Part shown: piece by piece, positions 25,538 through 35,351 of the stretch | Position numbering within the stretch: position 1 is the first letter of the stretch | How the letters are laid out: each line of letters starts with the position of its first letter | NCBI GenBank assembly: GCA_020249435.1 | Contig: JADCFQ010000029.1 | Location: 1 to 40,466 of the forward strand | Direction of reading: 5' to 3' | Source of the DNA: Roseomonas sp. | GTDB lineage: Bacteria; Pseudomonadota; Alphaproteobacteria; Acetobacterales; Acetobacteraceae | DNA: 40,466 bases | Made by a program: the position numbers and the translations under genes | Notes under the pieces: generated by a model | Databases searched by the model: none | What the model saw: the letters and a program-made list of their open reading frames with translations, nothing else | What the model was told of the DNA's origin: nothing

Positions 25538-28267
25538 TCAAGCCCGCCCGTGACAAGCCTTGAATTTCTTCCCGCTCCCGCAGGGACACGGCGCATTGCG
25601 CGGCGTGCGGGCCCAGGTGCTTGGGTCATTCGGGTCCACCGCTTCCGGCAGGGCGCGCGCTGATGCGGTGCCGATGGGCGCCGTGATGGGCGGGCCATCC
25701 ACTTCCATCATCTCAGCGCCCGCGAGCGTCGGGTCCGGGTGGCGCATGTCAAACACGCCAATGCCTTCCGGTGCGGGTGGCGGCGCATCCGGGCGGATTT
25801 CAATGCGCAGCAGCAGGCTCGTCACACGCTCACGCAGGTTTTCCAGCATGGAATTGAACAGGCGGAAGGCTTCGCTTTTGTATTCATTCAGCGGATCGCG
25901 CTGACCATAGGCGCGTAGCCCAATGCCCTGGCGCAAATGATCCAATGAAAGCAAATGTTCCTTCCAGGATTGATCGAAAATCTGCAGCAGCAGGGATTTT
26001 TCGATCTGGCGCATGATCTCCGGCCCCACATTGGCCGCCCGAGACGCATAGGCCTGCGCCGCCGCCTGCATCAGGCGTTCACGCACCGCATCATCATCAA
26101 TGCCTTCTTCGCACGCCCAATCTGCCACCGGCAGATCAAGGTTCAGGATGTCCTTGACCTCACGATCAAGCTTTTCCAGATCCCATTGCTCGGGATAGGC
26201 GTTTTCCGGAATGGCGCGGGCTACGATATCGGTGATGGTTTCCTCACGCATTTCCGTGATGGTTTCAGCAACCTCATTCGCCATCATGAAGGCGCGGCGC
26301 TGGGCATAAACTTCCCGGCGCTGGTCATTCATCACGTCATCGTATTTCAAAAGGTTCTTGCGGATGTCGAAATTCCGCGCTTCCACTTTTTTCTGCGCGC
26401 GTTCCAGGGCCTTGTTGATCCAGGGATGGACAATCGCCTCCCCTTCCTTCAGGCCGAGCTTTTGCAGCATCCCGCCCATGCGGTCAGACCCGAAGATGCG
26501 CATCAGATCATCTTCCAAGGACAGGAAAAAGCGCGAGGCACCGGGGTCCCCCTGGCGGCCGGAACGGCCACGTAGCTGATTGTCAATGCGCCGGCTTTCA
26601 TGGCGTTCCGTACCGATCACGAAAAGCCCGCCGGCGGCGCGCACGATGGGCCGCGCCTCATCCACCTCGGCCTTGTGGCGCGCCAGCGCTGCTTCGTATT
26701 CGGGGCCTTCAATGGCATTGGCTTCCTGGCGTGCCAGCATTTCCAGATTACCGCCCAGCTGAATATCCGTGCCACGGCCTGCCATATTGGTTGCAATCGT
26801 CACTGCGCCAGCACGACCCGCCTGCGCCACAATCTCCGCTTCCTGTTCATGGTAGCGCGCATTCAGCACCTGATGCGGGACATTCTTTTTCTTGAGCAAA
26901 GCGGAAATGAGTTCGGATTTCTCGATGCTCGTGGTGCCCACCAGGCAGGGCTGGCCGCGCCCGCGGGCTTCCTCAATCAGCTTCGCCACCGCTTCGTATT
27001 TTTCTTCGGCGCTGCGATAAACCTCATCATCTTGGTCATTGCGCGCGACCGGCACATTGGTCGGGATTTCCACCACATCCAGCTTGTAGATTTCCGCGAA
27101 TTCATCCGCTTCCGTCGCCGCCGTGCCGGTCATGCCGGCAAGCTTCGGGTAAAGCCGAAAGTAATTCTGGAAGGTGATGGAAGCGAGCGTCTGATTCTCC
27201 GGCTGAACTGTCACGTGTTCCTTGGCTTCAAGCGCCTGATGCAAGCCATCGGAATAGCGCCTTCCTTCCATCATCCGCCCGGTGAATTCATCAATGATCA
27301 CAATCTTGTCCTGCCGGACAATATATTCGACATCGCGCGTAAATAGCGTATGCGCCCGCAAAGCCTGGTTCACGTGATGCACCAGGGACACGTTTTCGAT
27401 GTCATACATATTGCCTTCGGTCAGCAGGCCGAATTGGCGGAGCAATTCTTCCACCCTTTCGCCGCCCAATTCCGTCAGGCTGACGGTGCGCTGTTTTTCA
27501 TCTTTCTCGAAGGTTTCCTTGTCCTTCACCAACTCCTTCATCACCTCATCGGTGCGGCGGTAAAGGTCGGAAGTATCATCGGTTGGCCCGCTGATGATCA
27601 ACGGCGTGCGCGCCTCATCCACCAGAATGCTGTCAACCTCGTCCACGATGGCATAGGCGAAATCGCGCTGGACCATATCTTCCAGCCGATACTTCATATT
27701 GTCGCGCAGATAATCGAAACCGTATTCATTGTTGGTGCCGTAGGTAATGTCGCAGGCATAGGCGTCCTGGCGCTGGTCATCCGTCAGCCCATGCACAATC
27801 ACGCCAACGGAAAGACCCAGGAAGCGATAGATGCGGCCCATCCATTCGGCATCGCGCTGCGCCAAATAATCATTCACTGTCACCACATGCACGCCCTTGG
27901 CGGGCAGCGCATTCAGGTAAACCGGCAGGGTCGCCACCAGCGTCTTGCCTTCGCCGGTTTTCATCTCGGTGATCTTGCCTTCATGCAGCACCATGCCGCC
28001 AATCATCTGCACATCGAAATGGCGCAGGCCCAGCACGCGGCGCGACGCTTCCCGCACGGTCGCGAAGGCTTCCGGCAGCAGCGCATCCAGGGTCTCCCCC
28101 TTGGCCAGCCTTTCGCGGAATAGCGCGGTCTGCCCCGCCAGCGCCTCATCCGAAAGCGCCTGCATGCGGGGTTCCAGCGCATTGATCGCGGGAACGCGGG
28201 ATTGATAGCGCTTCAGGGCGCGGTCGTTGGAGGTGCCAAAAATAGCGGCTGCAAGGCGGGCAAACAT
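25538..28267 (-). CDS. secA: Protein translocase ATPase SecA
   Basis: A 909-residue motor of the Sec pathway that pushes preproteins through SecYEG at the inner membrane. Walker A is MKTGEGKTL (residues 102-110), and Walker B lies in [20 protein letters not shown]. The second helicase domain shows [11 protein letters not shown] and [20 protein letters not shown]. The scaffold domain has [30 protein letters not shown], and the C-terminal zinc tail [13 protein letters not shown] is complete. The ATG at 28267 gives the standard N-terminus [11 protein letters not shown]; the frame opens earlier (28327), but that part is not family-like. It is divergent from the parvulin gene, with about 180 bases between the two starts. 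Confidence 0.98.
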   Translation of the reverse strand: MFARLAAAIFGTSNDRALKRYQSRVPAINALEPRMQALSDEALAGQTALFRERLAKGETLDALLPEAFATVREASRRVLGLRHFDVQMIGGMVLHEGKITEMKTGEGKTLVATLPVYLNALPAKGVHVVTVNDYLAQRDAEWMGRIYRFLGLSVGVIVHGLTDDQRQDAYACDITYGTNNEYGFDYLRDNMKYRLEDMVQRDFAYAIVDEVDSILVDEARTPLIISGPTDDTSDLYRRTDEVMKELVKDKETFEKDEKQRTVSLTELGGERVEELLRQFGLLTEGNMYDIENVSLVHHVNQALRAHTLFTRDVEYIVRQDKIVIIDEFTGRMMEGRRYSDGLHQALEAKEHVTVQPENQTLASITFQNYFRLYPKLAGMTGTAATEADEFAEIYKLDVVEIPTNVPVARNDQDDEVYRSAEEKYEAVAKLIEEARGRGQPCLVGTTSIEKSELISALLKKKNVPHQVLNARYHEQEAEIVAQAGRAGAVTIATNMAGRGTDIQLGGNLEMLARQEANAIEGPEYEAALARHKAEVDEARPIVRAAGGLFVIGTERHESRRIDNQLRGRSGRQGDPGASRFFLSLEDDLMRIFGSDRMGGMLQKLGLKEGEAIVHPWINKALERAQKKVEARNFDIRKNLLKYDDVMNDQRREVYAQRRAFMMANEVAETITEMREETITDIVARAIPENAYPEQWDLEKLDREVKDILNLDLPVADWACEEGIDDDAVRERLMQAAAQAYASRAANVGPEIMRQIEKSLLLQIFDQSWKEHLLSLDHLRQGIGLRAYGQRDPLNEYKSEAFRLFNSMLENLRERVTSLLLRIEIRPDAPPPAPEGIGVFDMRHPDPTLAGAEMMEVDGPPITAPIGTASARALPEAVDPNDPSTWARTPRNAPCPCGSGKKFKACHGRA

Positions 28268-28444
28268 CTGGGGCGTCAGTCTCCGGCGGGCGGGCGCCCG
28301 GTCGCGGCGCCGCAGCGCCTGAAGCATGTTTCGGATTGGCCGCAGAAATAGGCTCCCCCGGGGGGCGGGTCAACGCTTGCGCCTTGTGGGGAAGGGGCGC
28401 ATCGGCCATGTTCCCGGCCAATCACCGAATTGGGATCGCCCCTT

Positions 28445-29380
28445 ATGCGCCATTTGCGCGGCCTTGCCGCCACCGCCCCCCTTCGCGCCACCCTGGCGCT
28501 GCTGCTGGGGGTGGCTTTTGCCCAGCCCAGCCTGGCCCAGCCCGCCCCGGCCACCCCGCCGGGCGATCCCATCGTGGCCAAGGTGGATGGAGAGGAGATT
28601 CGCTTCTCGGACCTCGCCAATGCCGCCCAGGAATTGCCCGAGGAATTGCGCGGCGCGCCGCCACAAATGCTCTATCCCCTGCTGCTCGATCAAATGATCG
28701 CGGGGCGGTCGGTGGCTGCCGCCGCCCGCCGCGCGGGGCTTGATAAGGATGAGGCGGTGCGCGCCCGCATCCGCCGCGCCGAAGAACAGGAATTGCAGCA
28801 AGCCTATTTGTCCCGCGAATTGGCCGGGCGTGTCACGGAAGAACGCATCCGCGCCGCTTATGATGCCGAAATCCGCGCCCGCCCAGCGGAAGAGGAAGTG
28901 CGCGCCCGCCATATTCTGGTGCCGACGGAAACCGAGGCGCGCGAGGCCTTGGCCGAAATCCGCGCCGGGGCTGATTTCAACGCCGTGGCGCAGCGCCGTT
29001 CTGCCGGGCCGGGCGCCCGCGAAGGCGGTGATCTTGGCTTCTTCAAGCGCGGCGACATGGTGCCGGAATTTGCCGAAGCTGCCTTTGCGCTGCCGGCGGG
29101 TCAAATGAGTGCCGCGCCCGTGCGCAGCCCCTTTGGCTGGCATATCATCCGCGTGGATGAACGCCGTGCCTCAGCCCCGCCAAGCTTCGAAGAAGCGCGT
29201 GAGACGCTCCGCCAGCGCCTGTTTGAGGGCGAGATCAATGCCCTGGTGGAACGCGCCCGCAGCGCCGCGAAGATCGAGCGTTTCAATCTGGATGGCTCGG
29301 CCCCGCGCGCGCTTGATGCTGCGGAACCGCCCACCCCTGCCGCCCCGGCGGGCCGCCCCGCCGCCCCTACCCGTCGCTAA
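28445..29380 (+). CDS. Periplasmic parvulin-type peptidyl-prolyl isomerase
   Basis: A 311-residue SurA/PrsA-like folding factor. It has a signal peptide (hydrophobic core LRATLALLLGVAFAQPSLAQ), an N-terminal helical region from VAKVDGEEIRFSDL, and a parvulin domain at about residues 150-245: VRARHILVPTETEAREAL, GGDLGFFKRGDMVPEFAEAAFALPAGQ and SPFGWHIIRVDERR. The C-terminus is Ala/Pro-rich. It should assist outer-membrane or periplasmic protein folding after Sec export, which fits its place opposite secA. An in-frame TTG at 28430 was rejected for the ATG at 28445. argJ begins 20 bases downstream and is probably cotranscribed. Confidence 0.93.
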   Translation: MRHLRGLAATAPLRATLALLLGVAFAQPSLAQPAPATPPGDPIVAKVDGEEIRFSDLANAAQELPEELRGAPPQMLYPLLLDQMIAGRSVAAAARRAGLDKDEAVRARIRRAEEQELQQAYLSRELAGRVTEERIRAAYDAEIRARPAEEEVRARHILVPTETEAREALAEIRAGADFNAVAQRRSAGPGAREGGDLGFFKRGDMVPEFAEAAFALPAGQMSAAPVRSPFGWHIIRVDERRASAPPSFEEARETLRQRLFEGEINALVERARSAAKIERFNLDGSAPRALDAAEPPTPAAPAGRPAAPTRR

Positions 29381-29400
29381 ATTAGATTCGGAGAAATCCC

Positions 29401-30639
29401 ATGGCCGGACATGATATCCCGACCTCACCGCTTGCCCTGCCCCTGCCGGAAATGCCGGCGGTACCTGGGGTGCGCGTGGCATCAGGCCGCGCGGCGATTC
29501 GCTACAAGGATCGCGATGATGTGACCGTGATGGCCTTCCCGGCTGGCACCACGGTGGCCGGGGTTTTCACGCGCAATCGCTGCCCCGGCGCCCCGGTGGA
29601 TTGGTGCCGCAGCGCGCTGCCCGGTGGCAAGGCGCGCGGCCTGGTGGTGACTGCGGGCAATTCAAACGTCTTTACCGGCCGCGCCGGGCGCCAAACCTGT
29701 GAGGAAACCGCCAAGGCCGCCGCCGCGATCCTCGGCTGCAAGCCCAAGGAAATCTTCCTGGCTTCCACCGGCGTGATTGGCGAAAAATTGCCGACCGAAA
29801 AACTGATCGCTGCCCTGCCGCGTATTTTTGATATGGCGGCCGAGCGTGATTGGCAGGGCGCGGCCAAGGCCATCATGACCACGGATACCTTCCCGAAAGG
29901 CGCCATCCGCAAGGCGCGCATCGGCGATGCGGAAGTCACCATCGCCGGCATCGCCAAGGGCAGCGGCATGATCGCGCCTGATATGGCGACCATGCTGTCC
30001 TTCCTGGCAACGGACGCGAAAATCCCCGCCGGCGCCTTGCAAGCCTTGCTGAAGAAGGGCGTTGATCGTTCCTTCAATTGCGTGACAGTGGATTCTGATA
30101 CCTCCACCTCCGACACGGTGATGGTCTTCGCCACTGGTACGGCGAAGCATCCGCGCGTGCCGGCGGAAGGTGGCGCGGTGCTCAAGGATTTCGCGCGCGC
30201 CTTGAATGAAGTGCTGATGGAATTGGCGCTGATGGTGGCGCGTGATGGTGAAGGCGCGCAGAAACTTATCCAGATCAACGTGACGGGTGCGACCACGGCG
30301 CGTTCGGCGCATCGCATTGCCATGTCCATCGCCAATTCGCCCTTGGTGAAGACCGCGATTGCGGGTGAGGACGCGAATTGGGGCCGTATTGTCATGGCCG
30401 TTGGCAAGGCGGGCGAACCGGCTGATCGCGACAAGCTTTCGGTCAATGTCGGCGGTGTCTGGATGGCGCGCAATGGTGGCGTGGTAGATGGCTATGATGA
30501 AGCGCCTGTTGTGCAGCACATGAAGGGGCGCGAAGTGGAGATCACCGTTGATATCGGCCTCGGCAAGGGCAAATCCACGGTTTGGACCTGCGACCTGACG
30601 CATGGCTATATTGACATCAATGGCAGTTACCGGAGCTGA
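29401..30639 (+). CDS. argJ: Bifunctional ornithine acetyltransferase/N-acetylglutamate synthase
   Basis: A 412-residue enzyme that recycles the acetyl group from N-acetylornithine to glutamate, and often also uses acetyl-CoA, in the cyclic arginine pathway. The self-cleavage site is in KGSGMIAPDMATMLSF, with Thr197 the nucleophile that starts the beta chain. Other blocks are FTRNRCPGAPVDWCR, TAGNSNVFTGRAG, STGVIGEKLP, VDSDTSTSDTV and the C-terminal GKGKSTVWTCDLTHGYIDINGSYRS. Length is standard and a GGAG precedes the ATG. It is followed 17 bases later by the GNAT-Nudix gene. It is separated by secA from the leader-controlled argC and shows no leader of its own. Confidence 0.97.
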   Translation: MAGHDIPTSPLALPLPEMPAVPGVRVASGRAAIRYKDRDDVTVMAFPAGTTVAGVFTRNRCPGAPVDWCRSALPGGKARGLVVTAGNSNVFTGRAGRQTCEETAKAAAAILGCKPKEIFLASTGVIGEKLPTEKLIAALPRIFDMAAERDWQGAAKAIMTTDTFPKGAIRKARIGDAEVTIAGIAKGSGMIAPDMATMLSFLATDAKIPAGALQALLKKGVDRSFNCVTVDSDTSTSDTVMVFATGTAKHPRVPAEGGAVLKDFARALNEVLMELALMVARDGEGAQKLIQINVTGATTARSAHRIAMSIANSPLVKTAIAGEDANWGRIVMAVGKAGEPADRDKLSVNVGGVWMARNGGVVDGYDEAPVVQHMKGREVEITVDIGLGKGKSTVWTCDLTHGYIDINGSYRS

Positions 30640-30656
30640 CACACCGCAGCGCTGCC

Positions 30657-31649
30657 ATGGAACATGATTTCGTACCGCTGGTAACGCAGCGTCTGACGCT
30701 GCGTCCCTTGCGCGCCGATGATGCGGCTGATTTGCATCGCTTGGTGAATGATTGGGAAGTGGCAAAAACCCTCGCACGCGTGCCCTTCCCCTATCCGCGC
30801 GATTTGGCGGATGAATGGATCGCTTCCACGCGCGCGCAAATCTCTGCCGGCACCGCCTGGCATTTGGCGGTAACGCGCCAGGTTGATGGCGCGGAAGCCC
30901 TGCTTGGCTGTGTTGGCCTGACGCTTGATGCAAAAAACCCGCGTGAGGCAGAGCTTGGCTATTGGATCGGTCGGCGCCATTGGGGCCAGGGGCTTGGGCC
31001 GGAAGCGGCCGGGCGTTTGGCGCATTGGGCGCTGGCTAATTTGGATATTGATCGGCTAGTGGCCTCGGCGCTTGTGGATAATGAACGCTCGGCGGCAGTG
31101 TTGCGGCGGATTGGCTTCAAGGAAAGCGGCGCGGGCAGCCAGGAGTTTATCTCTCGCGGCGGGCTCATGCCGGTCAGGCTGTTTGCCGCCACGCGGATGG
31201 ATATCGCCGTGGAAGCAGCCGCGCCGGTCGAAGCCGCGCCCACATCAGGCAAGCCGACGCTATTGGTGGCGGCGGTGGCGCTGATTGATGCAGAGAACCG
31301 CGTGCTGTTGGCGCGGCGACCGGAAGGCAAACCGCTTGCCGGCTTGTGGGAATTTCCGGGCGGCAAGGCGGCGCCGGGTGAAACACCGGAAGAAGCGCTG
31401 ATCCGCGAATTGCGAGAGGAATTGGGCATTGATGTCAGTGCCGCCTGCCTTGGCCCATTCACTTTTGCGTCCCACACCTACGAAAAATTCCATCTGCTGA
31501 TGCCGCTTTATTTGTGTCGGCGTTGGCAGGGCCAGGTGACAGCGATGGAAGGCCAGGCGCTCACCTGGGTGCGGCCCGCGCGGCTTGGCGATTACGCCAT
31601 GCCGCCCGCCGATATCCCCCTGGTTGCCATGTTGCGCGATTTCCTTTGA
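30657..31649 (+). CDS. GNAT acetyltransferase-Nudix hydrolase (MutT-like) fusion
   Basis: A 330-residue two-domain protein. Residues 1-175 are a RimJ/RimL-type GNAT domain (TQRLTLRPLRADDAADL, ELGYWIGRRHWGQGLGPEAAGRL, then SAAVLRRIGF). A linker of about 20 residues rich in Ala/Pro/Glu follows. Residues 200-330 are a MutT-like Nudix domain with WEFPGGKAAPGETPEEALIR and RELREELGI (Nudix box about 236-258 intact), VLLARRPEGKPLAGL ahead of it and a Trp-Val end. The Nudix half probably cleans oxidised nucleotides such as 8-oxo-dGTP. From memory, related alphaproteobacteria often carry a GNAT gene and mutT as separate neighbours after argJ. No close Shine-Dalgarno is visible. Confidence 0.9.
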   Translation: MEHDFVPLVTQRLTLRPLRADDAADLHRLVNDWEVAKTLARVPFPYPRDLADEWIASTRAQISAGTAWHLAVTRQVDGAEALLGCVGLTLDAKNPREAELGYWIGRRHWGQGLGPEAAGRLAHWALANLDIDRLVASALVDNERSAAVLRRIGFKESGAGSQEFISRGGLMPVRLFAATRMDIAVEAAAPVEAAPTSGKPTLLVAAVALIDAENRVLLARRPEGKPLAGLWEFPGGKAAPGETPEEALIRELREELGIDVSAACLGPFTFASHTYEKFHLLMPLYLCRRWQGQVTAMEGQALTWVRPARLGDYAMPPADIPLVAMLRDFL

Positions 31650-31676
31650 GACTGTGCCCAAATACAGGAGAGCCCC

Positions 31677-32444
31677 ATGCCGAACCCGACCGCCTGCCTA
31701 CTGATCATCGGCAATGAGGTGCTTTCCGGCCGCACCCGCGATGCCAATCTGCAATTCCTGGCAACGCGCCTTGGCGAGATTGGCATTCCCATGAAGGAAG
31801 TGCGCGTGATCCCCGATGTGCCGGAAGTGATCATCAATACGGTCAATGAAGTGCGCGCGAAATTCGACCATGTCTTCACCACCGGCGGCATTGGCCCGAC
31901 CCATGATGATATCACGAGCGAATGCGTCGCGCGCGCCTTTGGCGTGCCCTGGGAACCGCACCCGGATGCCTGGCATGCGCTGGAATCCTATTACGCGAAG
32001 CAGACCCCGCCCGGAGATTTCAACGCGGCGCGGCAGCGCATGGCAACCATGCCGCGCGGCGCGATCCTGATCGAAAATTCGGTTTCCATCGCGCCTGGCT
32101 ATACCATTGGCAATGTGCATGTGATGGCGGGCGTGCCGCGCATCATGCAATCCATGTTCGAAGCGCTGGCGCCCCGGCTTGAAGGTGGCCCGCCCATTGA
32201 ATCGCGCAGCGTGCATGCGCATGGCTTGGTGGAAGGCGCGATTGCGGAAGGGCTTTCCGCCATTCAGCAGCGCCATGCCGATCTGGATATCGGTTCCTAC
32301 CCCTATTACCGCCAGGGCGGCGGCGGCGGTGTCGCCGTGGTGGCGAAGGGTACTGATCTGGCCGCGATTGAAGCTGCCGTGCAGGAAGTCTTCGCGCTGA
32401 TGCAAAAATGCGGCGGTACGCCAGCGATGGGCGAACCGGGGTAA
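31677..32444 (+). CDS. CinA N-terminal/MoaB-like molybdopterin-binding domain protein
   Basis: A 255-residue protein consisting of the MoCF-biosynthesis domain found at the N-terminus of CinA: CLLIIGNEVLSGRTRDANLQFLATRLGEIG, VFTTGGIGPTHDDITSECVARAFG and NVHVMAGVPRIMQSMFEAL. The C-terminal amidase domain of full CinA is absent, and the tail (SYPYYRQGGGGGVAVVAKG) matches the shorter stand-alone form. Family members act in pyridine-nucleotide repair or cofactor metabolism; the exact role is unsettled. ACAGGAGAGCCCC precedes the ATG. It is the last gene of the parvulin-argJ unit. Confidence 0.88.
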   Translation: MPNPTACLLIIGNEVLSGRTRDANLQFLATRLGEIGIPMKEVRVIPDVPEVIINTVNEVRAKFDHVFTTGGIGPTHDDITSECVARAFGVPWEPHPDAWHALESYYAKQTPPGDFNAARQRMATMPRGAILIENSVSIAPGYTIGNVHVMAGVPRIMQSMFEALAPRLEGGPPIESRSVHAHGLVEGAIAEGLSAIQQRHADLDIGSYPYYRQGGGGGVAVVAKGTDLAAIEAAVQEVFALMQKCGGTPAMGEPG

Positions 32445-32477
32445 CCGCTTCAGCCCCATTGCTTCATGGATTGGGCG

Positions 32478-33584
32478 CTATTCCAGCACCCCTTCCGTCT
32501 TGCGCCTGATCAGGTCGAAATCAATCTTGGCGCCGAGCCCCGGTCCGGTTGGTGCATGCAGCATGCCGTTCTTGTCGGGGTGGAATTCCGCGGCGAGGCC
32601 ATAGCGATGCGCGCCATCGGGCAGTAGCACCTCAAACCAGGTGGTATTCGGGATTGCCAAGGCCAGATGCAGATTGGCGAGATTATTCAGCGAATTGCCG
32701 CTATGGTGGATTTCGTAATTCATGCGAAAGGCTTCCGCCAAATGCGCGGTCTTCAACATGGTCGTAAGGCCGCCCTTATTCGGGATATCGCCGCGCAAAT
32801 AATCCGTTGCCTGCTGCGTGACCCAAATCGGGTAGGTATCCAGCCCGCCGGCCGGATATTCCGTCGCCATGATCGGGATGTTCAATTTATGGCGTAGCTT
32901 CACGTAAGAAAGAATATCCTCATCCGCCAGCGGGTCTTCATACCATTTATAGCCCATTTCCTGGATCGCAAGGCCAACCTTCAAGGCGCCGTAGTAATCA
33001 TAGCTCCAGGTACTATCCAACATGATGGGGTAATCATCACCCACTGCCTTGCGCACGGCTTCGCAAACCTTGATGTCCGTTTCCGGCACGGTGGGCGGGT
33101 GGATCTTATAGGCGCACCAGCCATTTTCCTTGTAGAATAACGCCTGTTCCACATAGGCCGCGGCGTCAGGCAGCAGTTGCGAACTGGCATAGGTGCCGAT
33201 GGATGTGCGCTGCGTGCCCATCAGCGCATGCACCGGCAGCCCGGCGATCTTGCCCGCCAAATCCCAAAGCGCCACATCCGCCGCGCCGATGCAGCGATAG
33301 GATACATTGCGCGATAGCTTCAGCATCCGCCCATGCAGCCTTTCGCGTTCCAGCGGATTGGCACCCATCAGCAGTGGCTTGATCCAGCGCATCAATTGCG
33401 GCCCATCCATGGAAGCCGGGTTGGACGCAGTGCCGAGAAAAGCATGGCCTTCATGCCCCGCATCGGTGCGGATGCGCAGCAAGCCAAGATTGCTCAAGGG
33501 CTGCGTGAAGGAACCAACATGGTAGCTGGTGCGCGGGATATTGTCCCAGGTGAAAATGGTCAGCGAAACATGATCAATCTTCAT
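32478..33584 (-). CDS. Enolase-superfamily enzyme (mandelate racemase/muconate lactonizing family)
   Basis: A 368-residue enzyme likely to dehydrate or racemise an acid sugar or similar carboxylate by proton abstraction next to the carboxylate. A KxH base motif is at K160-H162 (YKIHPP). Metal ligands are probably D190 (IMLDSTWSYD), E216 (WYEDPL) and E242 (ATEYPAGG), and the second base is H293/H294 (EIHHSG) with D266 (RGDIPNKGG). The N-terminal capping domain ends near ALWDLAGKIAGLPVHALMG. The pattern fits the MR subgroup, but no specific substrate can be named. It stands alone on the minus strand, between the CinA-like gene and gluQRS. Confidence 0.9.
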   Translation of the reverse strand: MKIDHVSLTIFTWDNIPRTSYHVGSFTQPLSNLGLLRIRTDAGHEGHAFLGTASNPASMDGPQLMRWIKPLLMGANPLERERLHGRMLKLSRNVSYRCIGAADVALWDLAGKIAGLPVHALMGTQRTSIGTYASSQLLPDAAAYVEQALFYKENGWCAYKIHPPTVPETDIKVCEAVRKAVGDDYPIMLDSTWSYDYYGALKVGLAIQEMGYKWYEDPLADEDILSYVKLRHKLNIPIMATEYPAGGLDTYPIWVTQQATDYLRGDIPNKGGLTTMLKTAHLAEAFRMNYEIHHSGNSLNNLANLHLALAIPNTTWFEVLLPDGAHRYGLAAEFHPDKNGMLHAPTGPGLGAKIDFDLIRRKTEGVLE

Positions 33585-33641
33585 GAGCGTTTCCCCTTTG
33601 ATTGAGCCGATGTTCCGCTGTTTCGTGCTGAAGGTCCAGCC

Positions 33642-34493
33642 TTAACCATCCTCCGCCATCGCGCGCACCTCGGCGGCGCTTAGCCCCTTCTCCCGCAACA
33701 CCCGCAGGCTTTCCGCACCATCGCGTTTGGCTAACCTTCGCCCGGTCGCATCCCGCATCAGCGCATGATGCGCATAGCGCGGCGCGGGCCAGCCCATCAA
33801 AGCCTGGATCAGCCGATGCAAGTCAACGGCTGGCTTCAAATCATCGCCGCGTGTCACCAGTGTGATCCCTTGCAGCGCATCATCATGCGTGACGCAAAGA
33901 TGATAGGATGCCGGCACATCCTTTCGCCCCAGCACGACATCGCCAAAAACCTCCGGTCGGCATTCATGCCAGCCCTCATTTTCCTCATGCGCCAGCAAGG
34001 GTCGGCTGACAGTCTCACAGGCGCGCGTCATGTGCAGCCGGAGCGCATAGGGCTGTCCCGCAGCGATGCGGCGCGCGGCCTCGGCTTCCGGCAAGTCACG
34101 GCAAATCCCCGGATAAAGCGGACCGTCCGGCCCTTGTGGCGCGGCACCTGCGGCGGCCACTTCGCGCGCGATATCGGCGCGGGTGCAAAAGCAGGGATAG
34201 ACCAGCCCGCGCGCCGCCAGCCCATCCAAAACCGTGCGATATTCGGCGAAATGTTCGGATTGCCGACGCGGCGTCCCGTCCCAATCCAGGCCCAGCCAGT
34301 GCAAATCTTCCAACAGCGCGGCTTCATATTCCGGGCGGCAGCGCGTGGTATCGATATCCTCTATCCGCAGCAAAAACCGCCCGCCGGTTGCGCGCGCACG
34401 GCGCCAGGCAAATAGCGCAGCCCGCGCATGGCCCAGATGCAAATACCCCGTTGGGCTCGGCGCGAAGCGCGTGATTTCAGGCGTTGCGTCCAT
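33642..34493 (-). CDS. gluQRS: Glutamyl-Q tRNA(Asp) synthetase
   Basis: A 283-residue paralogue of glutamyl-tRNA synthetase without the anticodon-binding domain, which attaches glutamate to queuosine at position 34 of tRNA(Asp). The ATP site shows ITRFAPSPTGYLHLGHARAA (HLGH in place of HIGH) and RRLAKRDGAESLR as the KMSKS-like loop. The zinc site is CFC followed by YPGIC, as in E. coli GluQRS. LRIEDIDTTRCRPEY is also typical. The ATG at 34493 gives the normal family start; the open frame extends to 34556 through unrelated residues. The divergent esterase starts 54 bases away. Confidence 0.93.
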   Translation of the reverse strand: MDATPEITRFAPSPTGYLHLGHARAALFAWRRARATGGRFLLRIEDIDTTRCRPEYEAALLEDLHWLGLDWDGTPRRQSEHFAEYRTVLDGLAARGLVYPCFCTRADIAREVAAAGAAPQGPDGPLYPGICRDLPEAEAARRIAAGQPYALRLHMTRACETVSRPLLAHEENEGWHECRPEVFGDVVLGRKDVPASYHLCVTHDDALQGITLVTRGDDLKPAVDLHRLIQALMGWPAPRYAHHALMRDATGRRLAKRDGAESLRVLREKGLSAAEVRAMAEDG

Positions 34494-34546
34494 GGCTTCC
34501 GCCGGGTAGCGGGCGAAGCGCATCGCAAGCAAGGGGAGAATCCCAG

Positions 34547-35215
34547 ATGGCCGCATTGGAAGGCCCGCAATATGGCCCCGCTTCGGGTGGCAAGCCCGAT
34601 TCGCTCGTGCTGCTGCTGCATGGCGTAGGGGCGGATGGCTTTGACCTGATTGACCTGGCCCCGGTTTGGGCCGAGGCCCTGCCCAACACCCTTTTCATCG
34701 CGCCCCATGCGCCCTTTCCCTTCCAAGGCGCGCCCTTTGGCCGGCAATGGTTCGATATCATGGACCGCACGCCGGCGCGGCTCGAAGCGGGGCTCCGCCA
34801 CGCCGCTGGCATCCTTGGCGATTTCACCCGCGCGAAGCTCACGGAGCTCGGCCTTGGCGGAGACCGCCTCGCGCTGATGGGCTTCAGCCAGGGCGCGATG
34901 GTCGCATTATTCGCGGGCTTGCGCGGCGCGGTGCCGGCCCCGGCCTGCATTCTGGCCTATTCCGGCGCGCTTTTGGGGCCGGATAGCTTCGCCGCCGAAG
35001 TCTCTGCCCGCCCGCCCGTGCTGCTGGTGCATGGCGAAGCGGATGAGGTAGTGCCCGCCATGGCCAGCCGCCAGGCCGCACGGGCTTTGCAGGCGGAAGC
35101 CGTGCCGCATGAATTGCTGCTCCGCCCCGATCTTGCCCATGGGTTGGATGATGCCGGGCTTGCCGCCGGCACGGCGTTGCTGGCGCAGAGCCTTTCGCGT
35201 GTTGCAGGCAGATGA
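34547..35215 (+). CDS. Carboxylesterase/phospholipase-type alpha/beta hydrolase
   Basis: A 222-residue serine hydrolase of the abhydrolase_2 (YpfH/carboxylesterase) family, cytosolic, with a complete triad: Ser in LMGFSQGAMVALF, Asp in VHGEADEVVP and His in LAHGLDD. LLLHGVGADGFDLIDL is the oxyanion region. Such enzymes hydrolyse short acyl esters. A GGGGAG ribosome binding site precedes the ATG at 34547. Nothing in the neighbourhood points to a specific substrate. Confidence 0.92.
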   Translation: MAALEGPQYGPASGGKPDSLVLLLHGVGADGFDLIDLAPVWAEALPNTLFIAPHAPFPFQGAPFGRQWFDIMDRTPARLEAGLRHAAGILGDFTRAKLTELGLGGDRLALMGFSQGAMVALFAGLRGAVPAPACILAYSGALLGPDSFAAEVSARPPVLLVHGEADEVVPAMASRQAARALQAEAVPHELLLRPDLAHGLDDAGLAAGTALLAQSLSRVAGR

Positions 35216-35287
35216 AACCTGCCTGGGATGGCTTGCAGCCCGGCGCAGCGCATGTCATGAAGTCGTCAGTCGCGGCGGCACCACTAC

Positions 35288-35316
35288 ATCTGGGGGTTCC
35301 CGCCGAATAGAGCCCC
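35288..35316 (+). other. Stem-loop between esterase and HNH genes
   Basis: GGGGGTTC pairs with GAGCCCCC (one G-T pair) around a ten-base loop. No T-run follows on the plus strand, so it is a weak terminator candidate at best; it could instead be a processing or stability hairpin ahead of the HNH gene. Confidence 0.3.
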
Positions 35317-35351
35317 CGTATGATGTGGCGCCACGCTGGAAGGAGCGAGGC

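Noticed and set aside
26600-28123. Two long plus-strand frames opposite secA
   Set aside because: Antisense to secA, whose motifs are complete; the translations look like a reverse-complement artefact.
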